Assembly: GCA_012295275.1 (NCBI GenBank)
Contig: CM022674.1
Coordinates: forward strand, 325,001 to 389,000
Length of the DNA: 64,000 nucleotides
Direction of reading: 5' to 3'
DNA from: Chrysomallon squamiferum
Lineage: Eukaryota > Mollusca > Gastropoda > Neomphalida > Peltospiridae
The notes under the pieces: generated by a model
Told to the model about the DNA's origin: nothing
Seen by the model: the letters and a program-made list of their open reading frames with translations, nothing else
Database searches by the model: none
Part shown: one piece after another, positions 54,963-64,000 of the stretch
How positions within the stretch are numbered: position 1 is the stretch's first letter
Layout: each line of letters opens with the position of its first letter
Made by a program: the position numbers and the translations under genes

Positions 54963-55085
54963 ATATAAACGAATGCCAGGTTAATAATGGCGGATGTTCG
55001 CAGGCTTGTGTCAACACCAATGGCTCGTTTGTTTGCACGTGCACACCAGGCTTTCAGCTGGGCGTTGACGGGCGTTCCTGCTACA
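54963..55085 (+). CDS. Exon: calcium-binding EGF-like domain
   Basis: This 123-nt, phase 1-1 exon lies between TTTAATTTCAG and A|GTAAGT. It encodes [12 protein letters not shown], then [13 protein letters not shown] and P-G-F-Q-L ... G-R-S-C. All six cysteines, the calcium-binding motif and the Asx-hydroxylation consensus are present, so this is the most canonical cbEGF in the window. If the microexon at 56300 is used the next codon is Lys. If both microexons are skipped it is Arg, joining the exon at 58661 in frame. Confidence 0.93.
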
Positions 55086-55236
55086 GTAAGTTCCGCTGTT
55101 TTTTAATGTATGATAATATATTCAGGAAAAGATAACTGCATGAACATAAATTTTCTCATTCTCGTTTCATAAAACGTAAGTAGAATGTTACATTTAGCGA
55201 TACCAATAAATAGGCTTGTATAATAATAATAAATTT

Positions 55237-55307
<71 letters not shown>

Positions 55308-56299
55308 TGCAACAACAACAACAACAATAACAATAACAAAAATAATTATAACAACCATAACAATAACAATAATACTAAATTAACTGTAAATTAAAAAAAA
55401 GAAAAAGAAAAAAGAAAAGAAAAAGGAATATATATATGGATCCAGTATTTCAGAAAGGGTTATTTCAGGGTGGTATAAAATTACCTGAACACCAATCATC
55501 TGGACGCAGAGGGACCGATCATCAAAAAAAGGGGAGGGGAATGGATCTGCTGTTAACATAGATTCTTATTGTTTTTAATATTAATTATATAACGTGTGTC
55601 ATGTATATATTTAAGTGTAATAACCATTTTAATCAGTTTTATTACTGTAACAGTCTATTGAATGTGTATATAACAGACTGCTTTCTATTTAAGTCTGCTG
55701 ATTGTAACTGCATAACTTAATGGTGGTTTTAAAACACAGCCGTCTTTTGTTTTTATTAAAAGGGAAATAAACAGATAAAGGATGAACGAAAGAATGAATA
55801 GAAATGTGTGATATAAAGTACGAAAGAAAGAGAAGAATAGATAGAAACAAAAAAATCAGAGAGAATGAAAGTAAGAAAATAACTAGAGAATAAAGTAAAA
55901 GAAAAAAGAAAGAGAGAAATAACTAAAATTAAAGAGACATACAAAAGACAGAGACAGACAGACTGACAGATAGTCAGACACACATGTTGATATTAAAACT
56001 GAGTCTGTGTGTATGTGTGTGTATGTGTGTATGTGTGTGTATGCGAGAGAGCGAACGCACGCATCTATGTCTGTTTTTTTACTATGGACGACACAATATT
56101 TGTTCCGTTTAATAAAACAATCATTGACTGAATTCCCTGACAAATGTAATAAACCTACATCTTATACCTTATAGAACGTATGAACAAATTTTCAGTACAG
56201 CTAGCATTTTGTTTTAAAGCTACCATCATTATATAAATTAAACAGGTGCATTTTGGTTTTCTAGCTTTGTAGTGCATGTGTACTAATTATTTTACACAG
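55086..56299. other. Intron between cbEGF exon and first microexon
   Basis: It contains an (AAT)n/(AAC)n tract at 55223-55340 and otherwise AT-rich, partly polypurine sequence. No EGF exon was seen. Confidence 0.6.
55223..55340. repeat. (AAT)n(AAC)n microsatellite
   Basis: AAT units followed by AAC units. Confidence 0.96.
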
Positions 56300-56341
56300 A
56301 ATTACCTGAAGAAAAAGATGAATCAAATTCAAAAGGAAAAG
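56300..56341 (+). CDS. Candidate microexon: 14-codon charged linker
   Basis: A 42-nt open segment lies between ATTTTACACAG and G|GTAACC, phase 1-1, and encodes L-P-E-E-K-D-E-S-N-S-K-G-K. A good branch-point candidate (TACTAAT) sits about 20 nt upstream. It keeps the frame of the EGF exons on both sides whether included or skipped, so it would be a cassette linker. It has no cysteines. The evidence is splice-site and phase fit only; such short matches can arise by chance. Confidence 0.45.
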
Positions 56342-57524
56342 GTAACCATGTATGTTGTGATGTGCATTTCATGTCTGTTACGTGTCCATATCGTGTCGTA
56401 TATGTATATGTAAATACATACTGTGTTAGTCTGTGGGTCTGTGGTAATACACACGCACACATACATGTACACTGTGTATGTGTATGCGTGTGTGTTCGTG
56501 TATGAATATACATTCTTCGTAGGCTAGAAATGTTATCTGAATATAGTTTCTTTCCCATTTAAAGAATAATTCCTTTTCTCCAAAAATTATATTTTGTGTA
56601 ACCCATTGTTTGTTTGTTTTATTTATTTCTTATTTTATTCTGTGCACACACATGGATTAGATAGAATAAGACAGAAAAAACAACAAGAAAAAAAAAAAAA
56701 AAAAAAAAAAAAACCCAGCAAAGTAAACAAATACTTAAATCAATAAATCAGTAATTGAAAGACGAAAACAAAGCAAGAAGAACCATTTTTATTGGGGTAA
56801 AGCATATTATGGTGGGGCTTTGTTATTTCATGTTCTTTTAAGGAAATAATAAAGTCTTTGCAAACTAATGCATCTTGGTGAGTTTCTCTTTTCTGTATCC
56901 AGGCGAAAATAGTTGACAAGTTTGCTACGAAAATCGCATCGTGTGTACAGCGGCTTTAAATGTGATAAAACCGTACTATTCCTAATAAATCCCTCCAGTT
57001 ATTATTCCACTGTGAATTTCTAGTATTGTCTGGTGTTATTCTGCATGCTTGTTATTTGTCTTGTATGTTTAGATTTAATTTCTGTTTTATTTATTCTATT
57101 TACAAATGTTCCTTTATGTATATACTCATTAGATATTAATGTTTTACTGCTTGATTTTTATTATGATTTCTGTATATATGTCTGTATATCTTTATCTGTA
57201 TGACTATATGTTAAATTCCAGGTTATTACGTATTTAGTGTTTCATGAATGCATTTTGTTATCTGTTTATCTATCGTTATATGGCGTGCGTGTGCACGAAT
57301 GTGTGTGTGAGAGTAACAATTTTATATTGTCTTTATATTGTCATTGCTATATATCTCATTACTAATGGGTTTCGTTTTTAACTGTATTTTATTCTTAACT
57401 GTATTTACTTATTTTAATGCAAATAACAATAACAAATACAATTAAGAATATGTTATCTGAAGCACAAATTAATAAAATCTAAATTAACTATAAAATCTAA
57501 TATTTTAAATGCTCACTTGATAAG
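56342..57524. other. Intron between the two candidate microexons
   Basis: AT-rich sequence with GT-rich patches (56400-56500) and a poly-A run at about 56688-56713. Nothing else can be supported. Confidence 0.5.
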
Positions 57525-57572
57525 GATCTGGTCGAAGGAAGCCAAATAAATTCGGAGATCAGAAAGAAAAAG
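57525..57572 (+). CDS. Candidate microexon: 16-codon basic linker
   Basis: A 48-nt open segment with phase 1-1 lies between an ATAAG acceptor and a G|GTATCA donor. It encodes S-G-R-R-K-P-N-K-F-G-D-Q-K-E-K. Composition and ending (K-x-K then a split Gly codon) resemble the 56300 microexon, which suggests an ancient duplicate. The acceptor lacks a good pyrimidine tract, so confidence is lower. If included, the downstream junction codon is Gly before I-E-M-E-V-V of the exon at 58661. Confidence 0.35.
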
Positions 57573-57751
57573 GTATCATTGATTCTAACTGTGGTTTAAA
57601 TATGATGGCTGTAGGACTGCCCTTGGATAATTTCTTTATTTATATTTATTATTATTTTTTATTTAATTTAATTTAATTTATTTATTTATTTATTTATTAT
57701 TATTTATTTATTTATTTTTTATTTTTTAAATATAATTTATTATTATATTAA

Positions 57752-57952
57752 TACAGGTTGGAACAAAAGTACATGGCTTTTTCTAGGTGAAACTAAGACA
57801 ATATTTAGACATTCGTTCAACGATATTTCTGCCATTTCGTACATACATTTCAGAATATGTACATACGTCATATACTTCAATCGCGGTGAAGTGAAATAAC
57901 AAGCTCGAACAAATCTGTTGAAAAAACGATATGCACTTTGTTCCAACCAAAT
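57752..57952. mobile_element. Mariner-type MITE
   Basis: Imperfect inverted termini of GGTTGGAACAAA are at 57756-57767 and 57937-57948 (reverse complement TTTGTTCCAACC). The left end continues AGTACATGGCTTTTTC, following the known mariner terminal pattern GGTTGG-CAAAAGTA-GG-TTTTT. At about 200 bp with no transposase, it is non-autonomous. TA target duplications are not clear. Confidence 0.7.
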
Positions 57953-58387
57953 ATTAACAAAAATATTTACTGTTATACAAAAATTAATGTTTCGCATTAT
58001 GATTAATGTTAATAATACTACTAATAATGCTGTCCTTTTGAAAGATGTGTTGGTTTAATACAAATTCATCTCAGACTCCAAACACAGATTACTGATTTAC
58101 TGATAAACATTAATGCCGCCATCTTTTAATCCTAGCGCCTATTTCCCGTTCCAACCAGTTGATTCCTTTTTGGTTTTATGGTGTAAATTATTATTTTACT
58201 TTTTATCCAAATAATTGTGATATTATATATGATTTTTGACAACAAGAACCACAAACCAATAACAACAACAAAGCAACAACAACAACAATAATAATAATAA
58301 TATTTTTCCTACTTGTCTAATTATGCTACATTATTTTTGTCCCTTTATAAGATAGATCTTTGTTTATTATTGTAGTTACAAAAACAA

Positions 58388-58390
58388 CAC

Positions 58391-58456
<66 letters not shown>
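58388..58456. repeat. (AAT)n microsatellite
   Basis: About 22 AAT units, then AAC and AGC variants. Confidence 0.97.
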
Positions 58457-58458
<2 letters not shown>

Positions 58459-58660
58459 GCAACTACAGCAACAACAGCAGCAGCAACAATCATAATAATC
58501 CTGTTTTGCAGCTCTGTCCTTCATTAATCTTGCATTACTCTTTATTGTGCATCTTGCCCATAATTATTTGTTCAAATTCAGAAGTTACATGATGTAACGT
58601 AATTAATGGAACAGTGCAATAATGAATATTTGTTAAGTGAAACTTTACTGATCATTTCAG

Positions 58661-58798
58661 GAATCGAAATGGAGGTCGTTGACAACTGTGCTGTCAACAA
58701 TGGCGGATGTGCGCACAAGTGTCGTCATAGCCGCGGTGGCGCCATCTGTTCGTGTCGCAAGGGCTATAACCTGCAGGCAGACGGAAAATCATGTGAAG
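58661..58798 (+). CDS. Exon: non-calcium EGF-like domain with N-terminal extension
   Basis: This 138-nt, phase 1-1 exon lies between ATCATTTCAG and G|GTATTT. It encodes I-E-M-E-V-V-D-N-C-A-V-N-N-G-G-C-A-H-K-C, then I-C-S-C-R-K-G-Y-N-L ... G-K-S-C. It has six cysteines of matrilin/SCUBE type, with about six extra residues before the first Cys compared with the other EGF exons here. Calcium binding is not expected. The downstream junction completes Asp of D-I-D-E-C. Confidence 0.9.
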
Positions 58799-58978
58799 GT
58801 ATTTAAAAAAAAAAAAAAAAAAAAAAATATTTACTTACATATGTTTTATTTACTTATTTATTTATTTATTTATTTATTTTATTTGTTTGTTTGCATGTTT
58901 GTTTGTTTTCAAATATCGCAAATTGTCTGCTATCATAATTACCGGTGTTTGAAAACCACGTGACAACGTTTGTTTCAG

Positions 58979-59101
58979 ATATCGACGAATGTGCAAGTGG
59001 AGATAACTGCTGTACGCAGTCATGCAACAACAACCCTGGAGGGTACACGTGCGGGTGTGGACCAGGATTTTTACTCAACCGTGACGGCTGCGTTTGTGAC
59101 G
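58979..59101 (+). CDS. Exon: calcium-binding EGF-like domain with eight cysteines
   Basis: This 123-nt, phase 1-1 exon lies between TTTGTTTCAG and G|GTGAGA. It encodes D-I-D-E-C-A-S-G-D-N-C-C-T-Q-S-C, then C-N-N-N-P-G-G-Y-T-C-G-C and D-G-C-V-C-D. The calcium motif and Asx-hydroxylation consensus are intact. It has eight cysteines rather than six: an adjacent pair after the first Cys and a closing C-V-C. The two extra cysteines could pair as a fourth disulfide. The downstream junction gives D-D-I-D-E-C with the next exon, typical of tandem cbEGFs. Confidence 0.92.
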
Positions 59102-59596
59102 GTGAGAATTAACGAACGAATGAATGAATGGCAGAGAGGATGAATATGTGATTGAAACAACGCAAACAGTTGTTAAGGTTGAATAAAAGAGTGAGTGAGT
59201 GAGTAAATGAATGAATGAATGAATGAGCCAATCATCGAGAGAACGCTGTGCAATGTTAAGAAGTGAATGAATCAATGAATGATCGAGAACATGAAAATCA
59301 GCTTTATTAATCAATCAGATAGAGAATGAATTTATCGATGAATGAATGAAGTAAGAAATTTGTCAACATTTGTAACTGTAAAGGAAATTATTTTTTTTTT
59401 TGTATTTGTGTTTTCTATTTTTTTTTCCATAACAAATGAAGCACATATCTCAGTATTACTGCTAATACTAATGCAACTAGTGTTACTAGTACTATTACTA
59501 TAGCTATTACAATATTGTTATCATCATTATTATTACGACTACGACTACTTCTACCATTACTGTTATTACTACTGCTACTGCTGCTGCTGCTGCTAC

Positions 59597-59630
<34 letters not shown>

Positions 59631-59634
59631 TCAG
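59102..59634. other. Intron with GAATGAAT and trinucleotide repeats
   Basis: It holds repeated GAATGAAT-type motifs (59110-59350), then ACT/GCT/ATT trinucleotide tracts (59455-59634) that supply the next acceptor's pyrimidine tract. Confidence 0.6.
59563..59633. repeat. (ACT)n(GCT)n(ATT)n abutting a splice acceptor
   Basis: Trinucleotide run ending in ATTTCAG of the exon at 59635. Confidence 0.96.
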
Positions 59635-59757
59635 ATATTGACGAGTGTTTGTCAGATAATGGAGGGTGTGAACAGGTTTGTGTCAACTCTGAGGGGTCAT
59701 TCAGCTGTGCATGTCGACCTGGATTTAGACTGGCTAGAAATCGTCGACAGTGTCTTG
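59635..59757 (+). CDS. Exon: calcium-binding EGF-like domain
   Basis: This 123-nt, phase 1-1 exon lies between ATTATTTCAG and G|GTATTT. It encodes [12 protein letters not shown], then [13 protein letters not shown] and P-G-F-R-L ... R-Q-C. It has six cysteines with calcium-binding and Asx-hydroxylation motifs. The acceptor follows directly on an (ATT)n microsatellite. It is the last standard EGF before the linker exons. The downstream junction codon is Asp. Confidence 0.92.
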
Positions 59758-59827
59758 GTATTTATTCCTTCCGGCCTTCCTTCCTTCATTCATTCATTCT
59801 TCATTTATTTATTTATTTATTTATTTA

Positions 59828-59858
<31 letters not shown>

Positions 59859-59865
59859 TATTTTA

Positions 59866-59925
<60 letters not shown>

Positions 59926-60389
59926 TATTTTAATTTTTTTATATTTTATTTTTTTCTAAATTTCACAGGTAAGAATTTCACATCGTTACTTGGATGCGAT
60001 AATTTGAAAAACAAAAATAAAATTAAAATTAGTTAATTAAGCATTTATTCATTAATTTATTTTATATATCCAACATATTATTATTTTAGTTCGAGGCTAT
60101 TTCAAAAACGCATTTTATTTTCAAATATTTTTTAAACCGATAATACGTATTTTTTTTTTTTTTTAATTATTATTATTATTTTTTTTTGTATATAGTATAG
60201 ATCCATTATTTATTATTTCATTCTTGTTCTTAGTAGTATCTTATTATTTCTTTCTTTTTGCACTATTTCTGTTTTCCACTGTTTTGCTGATTCTTTCTTT
60301 CCATCTTTTTTTTCTCTTGTTTTTCTTCCTTTCGTCTCGGCGCATAATAAATTTCCACTGCGCTTATCAAGCGATGGCCTCCCTTGCAG
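59758..60389. other. T-rich intron with a zero-length splice motif
   Basis: TTTA and (ATT)n repeats occupy 59799-59945. TTTCACAG|GTAAGA at 59961-59974 is a back-to-back acceptor and donor with no exon between; it could be a decoy or a recursive splice point. Confidence 0.5.
59799..59930. repeat. (TTTA)n(ATT)n array
   Basis: TTTA units followed by ATT units. Confidence 0.96.
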
Positions 60390-60521
60390 ACGACCGCGGT
60401 CCACAACGAGGCGACCTTCCGAAGATTCGTTACCAAACGACGCCACTTCCGATAATTCCCGAGGATAACGGACGTAATCTGCAACTAGCTCAAGAGCTAC
60501 ATGACACTGCTATTAAATACA
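60390..60521 (+). CDS. Exon: 44-codon cysteine-free linker
   Basis: This 132-nt open segment, phase 1-1, lies between CCCTTGCAG and A|GTTAGT. It encodes D-D-R-G-P-Q-R-G-D-L-P-K, then T-T-P-L-P-I-I-P-E-D-N-G, then Q-L-A-Q-E-L-H-D-T-A. The frame is fixed by the exon at 59635 and stays open for all 44 codons. Base composition is clearly less AT-rich than the surrounding intron, as for the other exons. No domain is recognised; it is probably a flexible spacer between the EGF array and the MEGF-type region. Confidence 0.65.
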
Positions 60522-62104
60522 GTTAGTTTTAGTTATTTGGTTTAATATGGTTTATTTTAATTTTATTATAATTTATTTATTTGAATTCTTAAAACTGTAA
60601 TTTGTTGTTACTTTGGGATTATTATTCTTTCTTTTATATTTTTCAATTATTATTTTTTTTTTTTTTTTTTTTTTTAACCTCAGTTTACTTTATTTTAAAT
60701 ATTATTTATTATTTTAAATGCACGTTTTGGATAATGTTGTTTTATTATGCTTGTTTCTTAATTCCTTAGTAGATTTTCGACAGTTTGTTACCGAGTGGAT
60801 CCATAAATTCTGATTAGTTTGTTTAATCCAGTTTAGTAAGTGACACGAGAAATGCCACGAAAATTAATAAAAAAATTTAAAAAAAGTAAAATTAAGAAAT
60901 TAAAAAAATAAAGAGAAATAGATTTTTTTGACTTAATATGTGAATATTGTCAATAAAAATTACATTTCTCGTGACGCTTGCTAGGTAAACTTTGGAGTGC
61001 AGTGTTTGCAATTAAAACTTTTAGTTTCATGAAAATATTATCCAAATTGGAAATTAAAAAAAGAAATGGTAATTTTATTATCATTTTAATAAGCCTTGAT
61101 ATAACAAAATTCAGATCTATGACTTATACAATGTTAATGAGTTAATATTAAAGACAGCTGAGGAAAATTTTTAAAAATTTTAAAATATAATTTCGGAAAA
61201 CCCAGAAGATTATTTTTCACCGAATTCCTTAACAATACTTGTATTTTTCTTTCTTTATTTCCGCTTACAAAGAAAATGGTACATTGAAATGTAAGTATAA
61301 CATGTACAAGAAATCAACATGTATCGCTTTTGATGTTACTTCTGTTATTTTTTCTCTTTTTATTTAATTTTTTTTTTTTTTTCTGAAGAAAGCTTTTCAA
61401 ATTCCTGTTTGCAGTTTTCGTTTTTTCAACGTGCCATGCAATATTAACTATTGTTTGAGACAAAGTGACCTTGAGTTTGAAGGTTACACTGATCTGACGT
61501 CAGTTTTACTGTTTGATGCAGCCTCGTTTCGTCTTCGTCGACTTTTCCCACGTGATGTCCGTGTATTTGTGTCCGTGGCAAGTCTTCCACGTTGTTCCTT
61601 TCATGTTTATGTCTTGTAAAGCAGACAGAAATGACCTGACCTCTGACGTCATTTCACGTCGTCTGCGCGTGTCTGGACGCCATTTAAACTGTTTTATGTT
61701 AATAACCTTCTCCTTTCGTTTTTAGAACAGCAGATGTATAAGTTATAAATTTCCATGCACTATATAATTATATAAACATTTAACAGTATTCTAAATGTAA
61801 CTTCTCTTTAGTTTGGTGATGGTGGTGGTGGTGGTTTTCACATTATTATACTTTTTTTTTTTTTTCATTTACTTTTATTCTGTTTGTTTTTATTTATTGA
61901 AAAATAACCAAATATAACAATAATAATAAAGTAGTAAAAAAAAAAAAAAAAAAAAAATAAATAAATACAATCTCCTATTTCTCCATTAATATTTAAGGTA
62001 AGTTCTCTGTTAATAAAGAGACAGAAGTAATACTGTATTCTAAAAACCTGAATTTCCGTGGAGTATTTAAAAACGTTTTAACACACCTAACTGATATATA
62101 ACAG
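60522..62104. other. Intron(s) between linker exons
   Basis: AT-rich sequence with a poly-T run (60653-60675). The candidate 18-nt microexon is at 61273-61290, and two TGACGTCA sites lie at 61495 and 61644. A less AT-rich patch at 61430-61690 has no convincing exon. Confidence 0.5.
61273..61290 (+). CDS. Candidate microexon: six codons
   Basis: An 18-nt segment lies between a pyrimidine-rich tract ending TTACAAAG and a perfect GTAAGT donor, phase 1-1, and encodes E/K-N-G-T-L-K (first codon split). Including or skipping it keeps the frame between the linkers at 60390 and 62105. It contains an N-G-T sequon. The support is splice signals and phase alone. Confidence 0.25.
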
Positions 62105-62188
62105 TATCGTCCAACTCTAATTATACGACAATTTCTGGATCAACTATTGACCAATCAGCGGCCATCGGCAATGTCAAAGGTGAACCAG
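62105..62188 (+). CDS. Exon: 28-codon Ser/Thr-rich linker with two possible donors
   Basis: The segment begins after ATATAACAG and is open in phase 1. It encodes S-S-N-S-N-Y-T-T-I-S-G-S-T-I-D-Q, then A-A-I-G-N-V-K-G-E-P. Two phase-1 donors are 9 nt apart: G|GTGAAC after 62179 and G|GTACAT after 62188, so the choice would add or remove three residues. The Ser/Thr content and an N-Y-T sequon suggest a glycosylated stalk. The acceptor pyrimidine tract is poor. Other evidence is frame and position only. Confidence 0.45.
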
Positions 62189-62366
62189 GTACATCTGCTG
62201 TTCTTTTTAAACATAATCAGCTATTATACTATTTATTACTGTTTGTTATTTTAAATAAATAAACAAAAATGTTCGACAAATTCTATTAATATGCTTAAAT
62301 GTATTCGTGAAACTGATTTGTTCACAAAATAAAATAATAATTATTATGATGATGACGATGATGATA

Positions 62367-62405
<39 letters not shown>

Positions 62406-63292
62406 TAGATGTACAACTGCCAAATATTCACCAACATAACAGATTTTTTGAAAATAAAATACTTTAGAACACAGATCCCTATAATTTCACTTTATTTTAT
62501 ACAATAAAAATGAGACAGAAAGGCAGACATATACATGTAGACAGACATATAGATAGACAGAAGACGGACGGACGGATAGTTTGATGGATGGAAGGAGATA
62601 TAGACAAAATGTTCATACCTTCATGGGGTCAAATGTCATAGTATTATGACGTCATAGACGTTGCGACGTAATGTAAACTATAACGATGGGTTCACTTTGC
62701 CCCGCTATTAGATTCTTTGGACGTATCTCATTCAAGCATATGTTTATTGGTTTCTCACTGAAATACAATATTAGGAATACCATTATTATAGACAGGAAAA
62801 CAAAATCAGGCAAATTAAGGTAAGATGTATAGGTATACAGATTGTGTGATAGCAGCAATGAAATCCAGTAACTCAGTAACTCATATTACCATTCAAATAA
62901 TATGGAACTGATGGAAATGGACATATCGAATTCTTATTTTGTTGTTTTTGTTGTTGTCGTTGTTATTGTTGTACTGGTGAATATTTGGAAGAACATATCC
63001 TTGCACTGGTGTTATTGTTCATCAAAACTATATAGCATGAGTTAACTCCCTTACATTGCCTGGTAACTGGCCGCTCGATTCCAGATTTATTAAATGTTTA
63101 CCTCCCCGAAAAGATGGAACTAAAACAGAAATTAATAACAGTTAATTAATTAATTAATTAATTAATAGTAATAACAATAAAAAAAACTCTCTTACGTAAT
63201 ATTAAAATCAGATACACCTTCGGGGGTAAGTATAAAATATTAAATATACTTTGTCAAAGCTTGCTTTAATTATTTTTATTACAGTCATTGAC

Positions 63293-63341
<49 letters not shown>

Positions 63342-63712
63342 TAAAATAAATAAATAAATAAAGAATGAAAGAAAGAAAGAAATAAAGAAATAAGAAAAAG
63401 AAAACCTGGAAGAATGAAGTTGTCAGTGCACAGGGGTCAAATCCTGTCTTTTTATTTCTTCAGTATTGTTTTATTTTACACCGTTTTGGTATACGATGTG
63501 ATATTACAGATTTGTTAACATTAGATGGGTTTGTCACAAACGTAAGAGCTAGATAGTCAGACATCCAAATACACACACGAAGTAGCGATACAAAACAGGG
63601 ACGAGGATATGAACAACTGGATAAAACTATTTTTCAACAGGTATTTAAAACTATATATTTGAAGAATTTACCAGTGTGAATATGTTAGTATTCTACTTAT
63701 TTCACCTTGTAG
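62189..63712. other. Intron before the MEGF-type exon
   Basis: It contains (ATT)n at 62367-62406, a TGACGTCA site at 62647, TTAATTAA repeats near 63143-63166 and (AAT)n at 63290-63340. No exon fits phase 1 here. Confidence 0.6.
63290..63345. repeat. (AAT)n microsatellite
   Basis: About 17 AAT units passing into AAATA units. Confidence 0.96.
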
Positions 63713-63855
63713 CTTGCATACCTGGACACTTTGGCAAGGACTGCACGCTTACCTGCAGCAACTGCATGAATGCAGCAAGGTGCAACGAAAAACAAGATGG
63801 GTGCCAGTGTCTTCCTGGATGGAGAGGAATTACTTGCAACGAAACATGTCCAGCA
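63713..63855 (+). CDS. Exon: laminin/MEGF-type EGF domain (3' end tentative)
   Basis: After TTCACCTTGTAG the phase-1 frame encodes C-I-P-G-H-F-G-K-D-C, then C-S-N-C-M-N-A-A-R-C, C-Q-C-L-P-G-W-R-G, and I-T-C-N-E-T-C-P. The C-x-P-G-x-x-G-x-x-C spacing and closing C-N-E-T-C-P are those of the MEGF6/10/11, PEAR1 and Draper repeats, not of the EGFs upstream. This is the main reason for the MEGF6-like call. The donor is uncertain: GCA|GTAACT at 63856 would leave phase 0, unlike the other exons. Read-through ends at TAA (63886-63888). Further MEGF repeats would be expected past the window. Confidence 0.8.
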
Positions 63856-63887
63856 GTAACTAAATGTTTTGTTTCTAGTTTTGAATA

Positions 63888-63928
<41 letters not shown>

Positions 63929-64000
63929 TGAATATGATTCTACGAGTGTGTGCAATTATGGCATATCATTCCAACTTAACCTTTTATTGTACCATTAATG
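63856..64000. other. Start of the intron after the MEGF-type exon
   Basis: Contains the (GT)n run and unremarkable AT-rich sequence to the window end. Confidence 0.5.
63886..63926. repeat. (GT)n microsatellite
   Basis: A perfect TG run starting about 30 bp after the tentative donor of the MEGF-type exon. Confidence 0.96.

Larger units (their letters stand above)
57573..58660. other. Intron holding a mariner-type MITE
   Basis: It contains TTTA repeats near 57655-57730, the mariner-type element at 57752-57952, and an (AAT)n array at 58388-58456 before the acceptor at 58661. Confidence 0.6.

Noticed and set aside
55455-55490. Possible microexon near TTATTTCAG with GGTATAAA
   Set aside because: The phase-1 frame hits a stop or leaves the wrong phase.
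59515-60036. 173-codon open frame overlapping the EGF exon at 59635
   Set aside because: It is a different frame from the EGF and consists of Leu and Ile runs from ATT repeats.
63215-63230. Candidate microexon between ATCAG and GTAAGT
   Set aside because: Its 14-nt length breaks the phase-1 frame shared by all other exons.

Overview
The window looks like intronic and exonic DNA from an animal nuclear genome. It is AT-rich and packed with microsatellites: more than twenty long (AG/CT)n tracts plus many (ATT)n, (ATCT)n, (AC)n and A/T runs. It has long introns and carries exons of one EGF-repeat protein gene on the + strand. The repeat load, long introns and exon style suggest an invertebrate, probably a lophotrochozoan such as a mollusc. 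That placement is inference; no marker gene fixes it.

The only gene I can support is a partial multi-exon gene from about 6761 to beyond 63855, open at both ends. I find 13 well-supported or likely exons and three candidate microexons. All begin after a phase-1 intron and all but the last end in phase 1, so they join in one frame. In order they encode: an EGF (6761-6865); two calcium-binding-type EGFs (38208-38330, 39082-39204); a 110-codon Asn/Arg/Pro-rich linker (45975-46304); two non-calcium EGFs (53990-54115, 54547-54669); a calcium-type EGF (54963-55085); two tiny charged linkers (56300-56341, 57525-57572); an EGF (58661-58798); two calcium-type EGFs (58979-59101, 59635-59757); a linker (60390-60521); a possible 18-nt microexon (61273-61290); another linker (62105-62188); and an eight-cysteine laminin/MEGF-type EGF (63713-about 63855). 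A matrilin/SCUBE-like EGF array followed by MEGF-type EGFs resembles MEGF6, an extracellular multi-EGF protein, but the linkers are unusual and orthology is inferred.

The rest is noncoding. Positions 1-6760 are upstream intron or flank and hold a cluster of nuclear-receptor half-sites near 1.55-1.74 kb. The 31-kb intron 6866-38207 contains most of the repeats: a 16-bp homopurine-rich minisatellite (22.6-23.8 kb), a 27-bp minisatellite (30.3-30.9 kb) and a degraded pogo/Tigger transposon whose 15-bp terminal subrepeat has expanded into an array of about 0.9 kb (31.9-32.8 kb). Intron 39205-45974 has a microsatellite-free stretch with paired CCAAT-type motifs (42.2-42.7 kb). The intron after the linker exon (46305-53989) is very AT-rich. 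A mariner-type MITE lies at 57.75-57.95 kb. I found no rRNA, tRNA, CRISPR array or bacterial-type operon. Almost all other open frames are translations of simple repeats.

The most interesting features are the modular phase-1 linker and microexon system, a linker exon that could instead end in a hydrophobic tail, and the TIR-subrepeat expansion of the Tigger relic.
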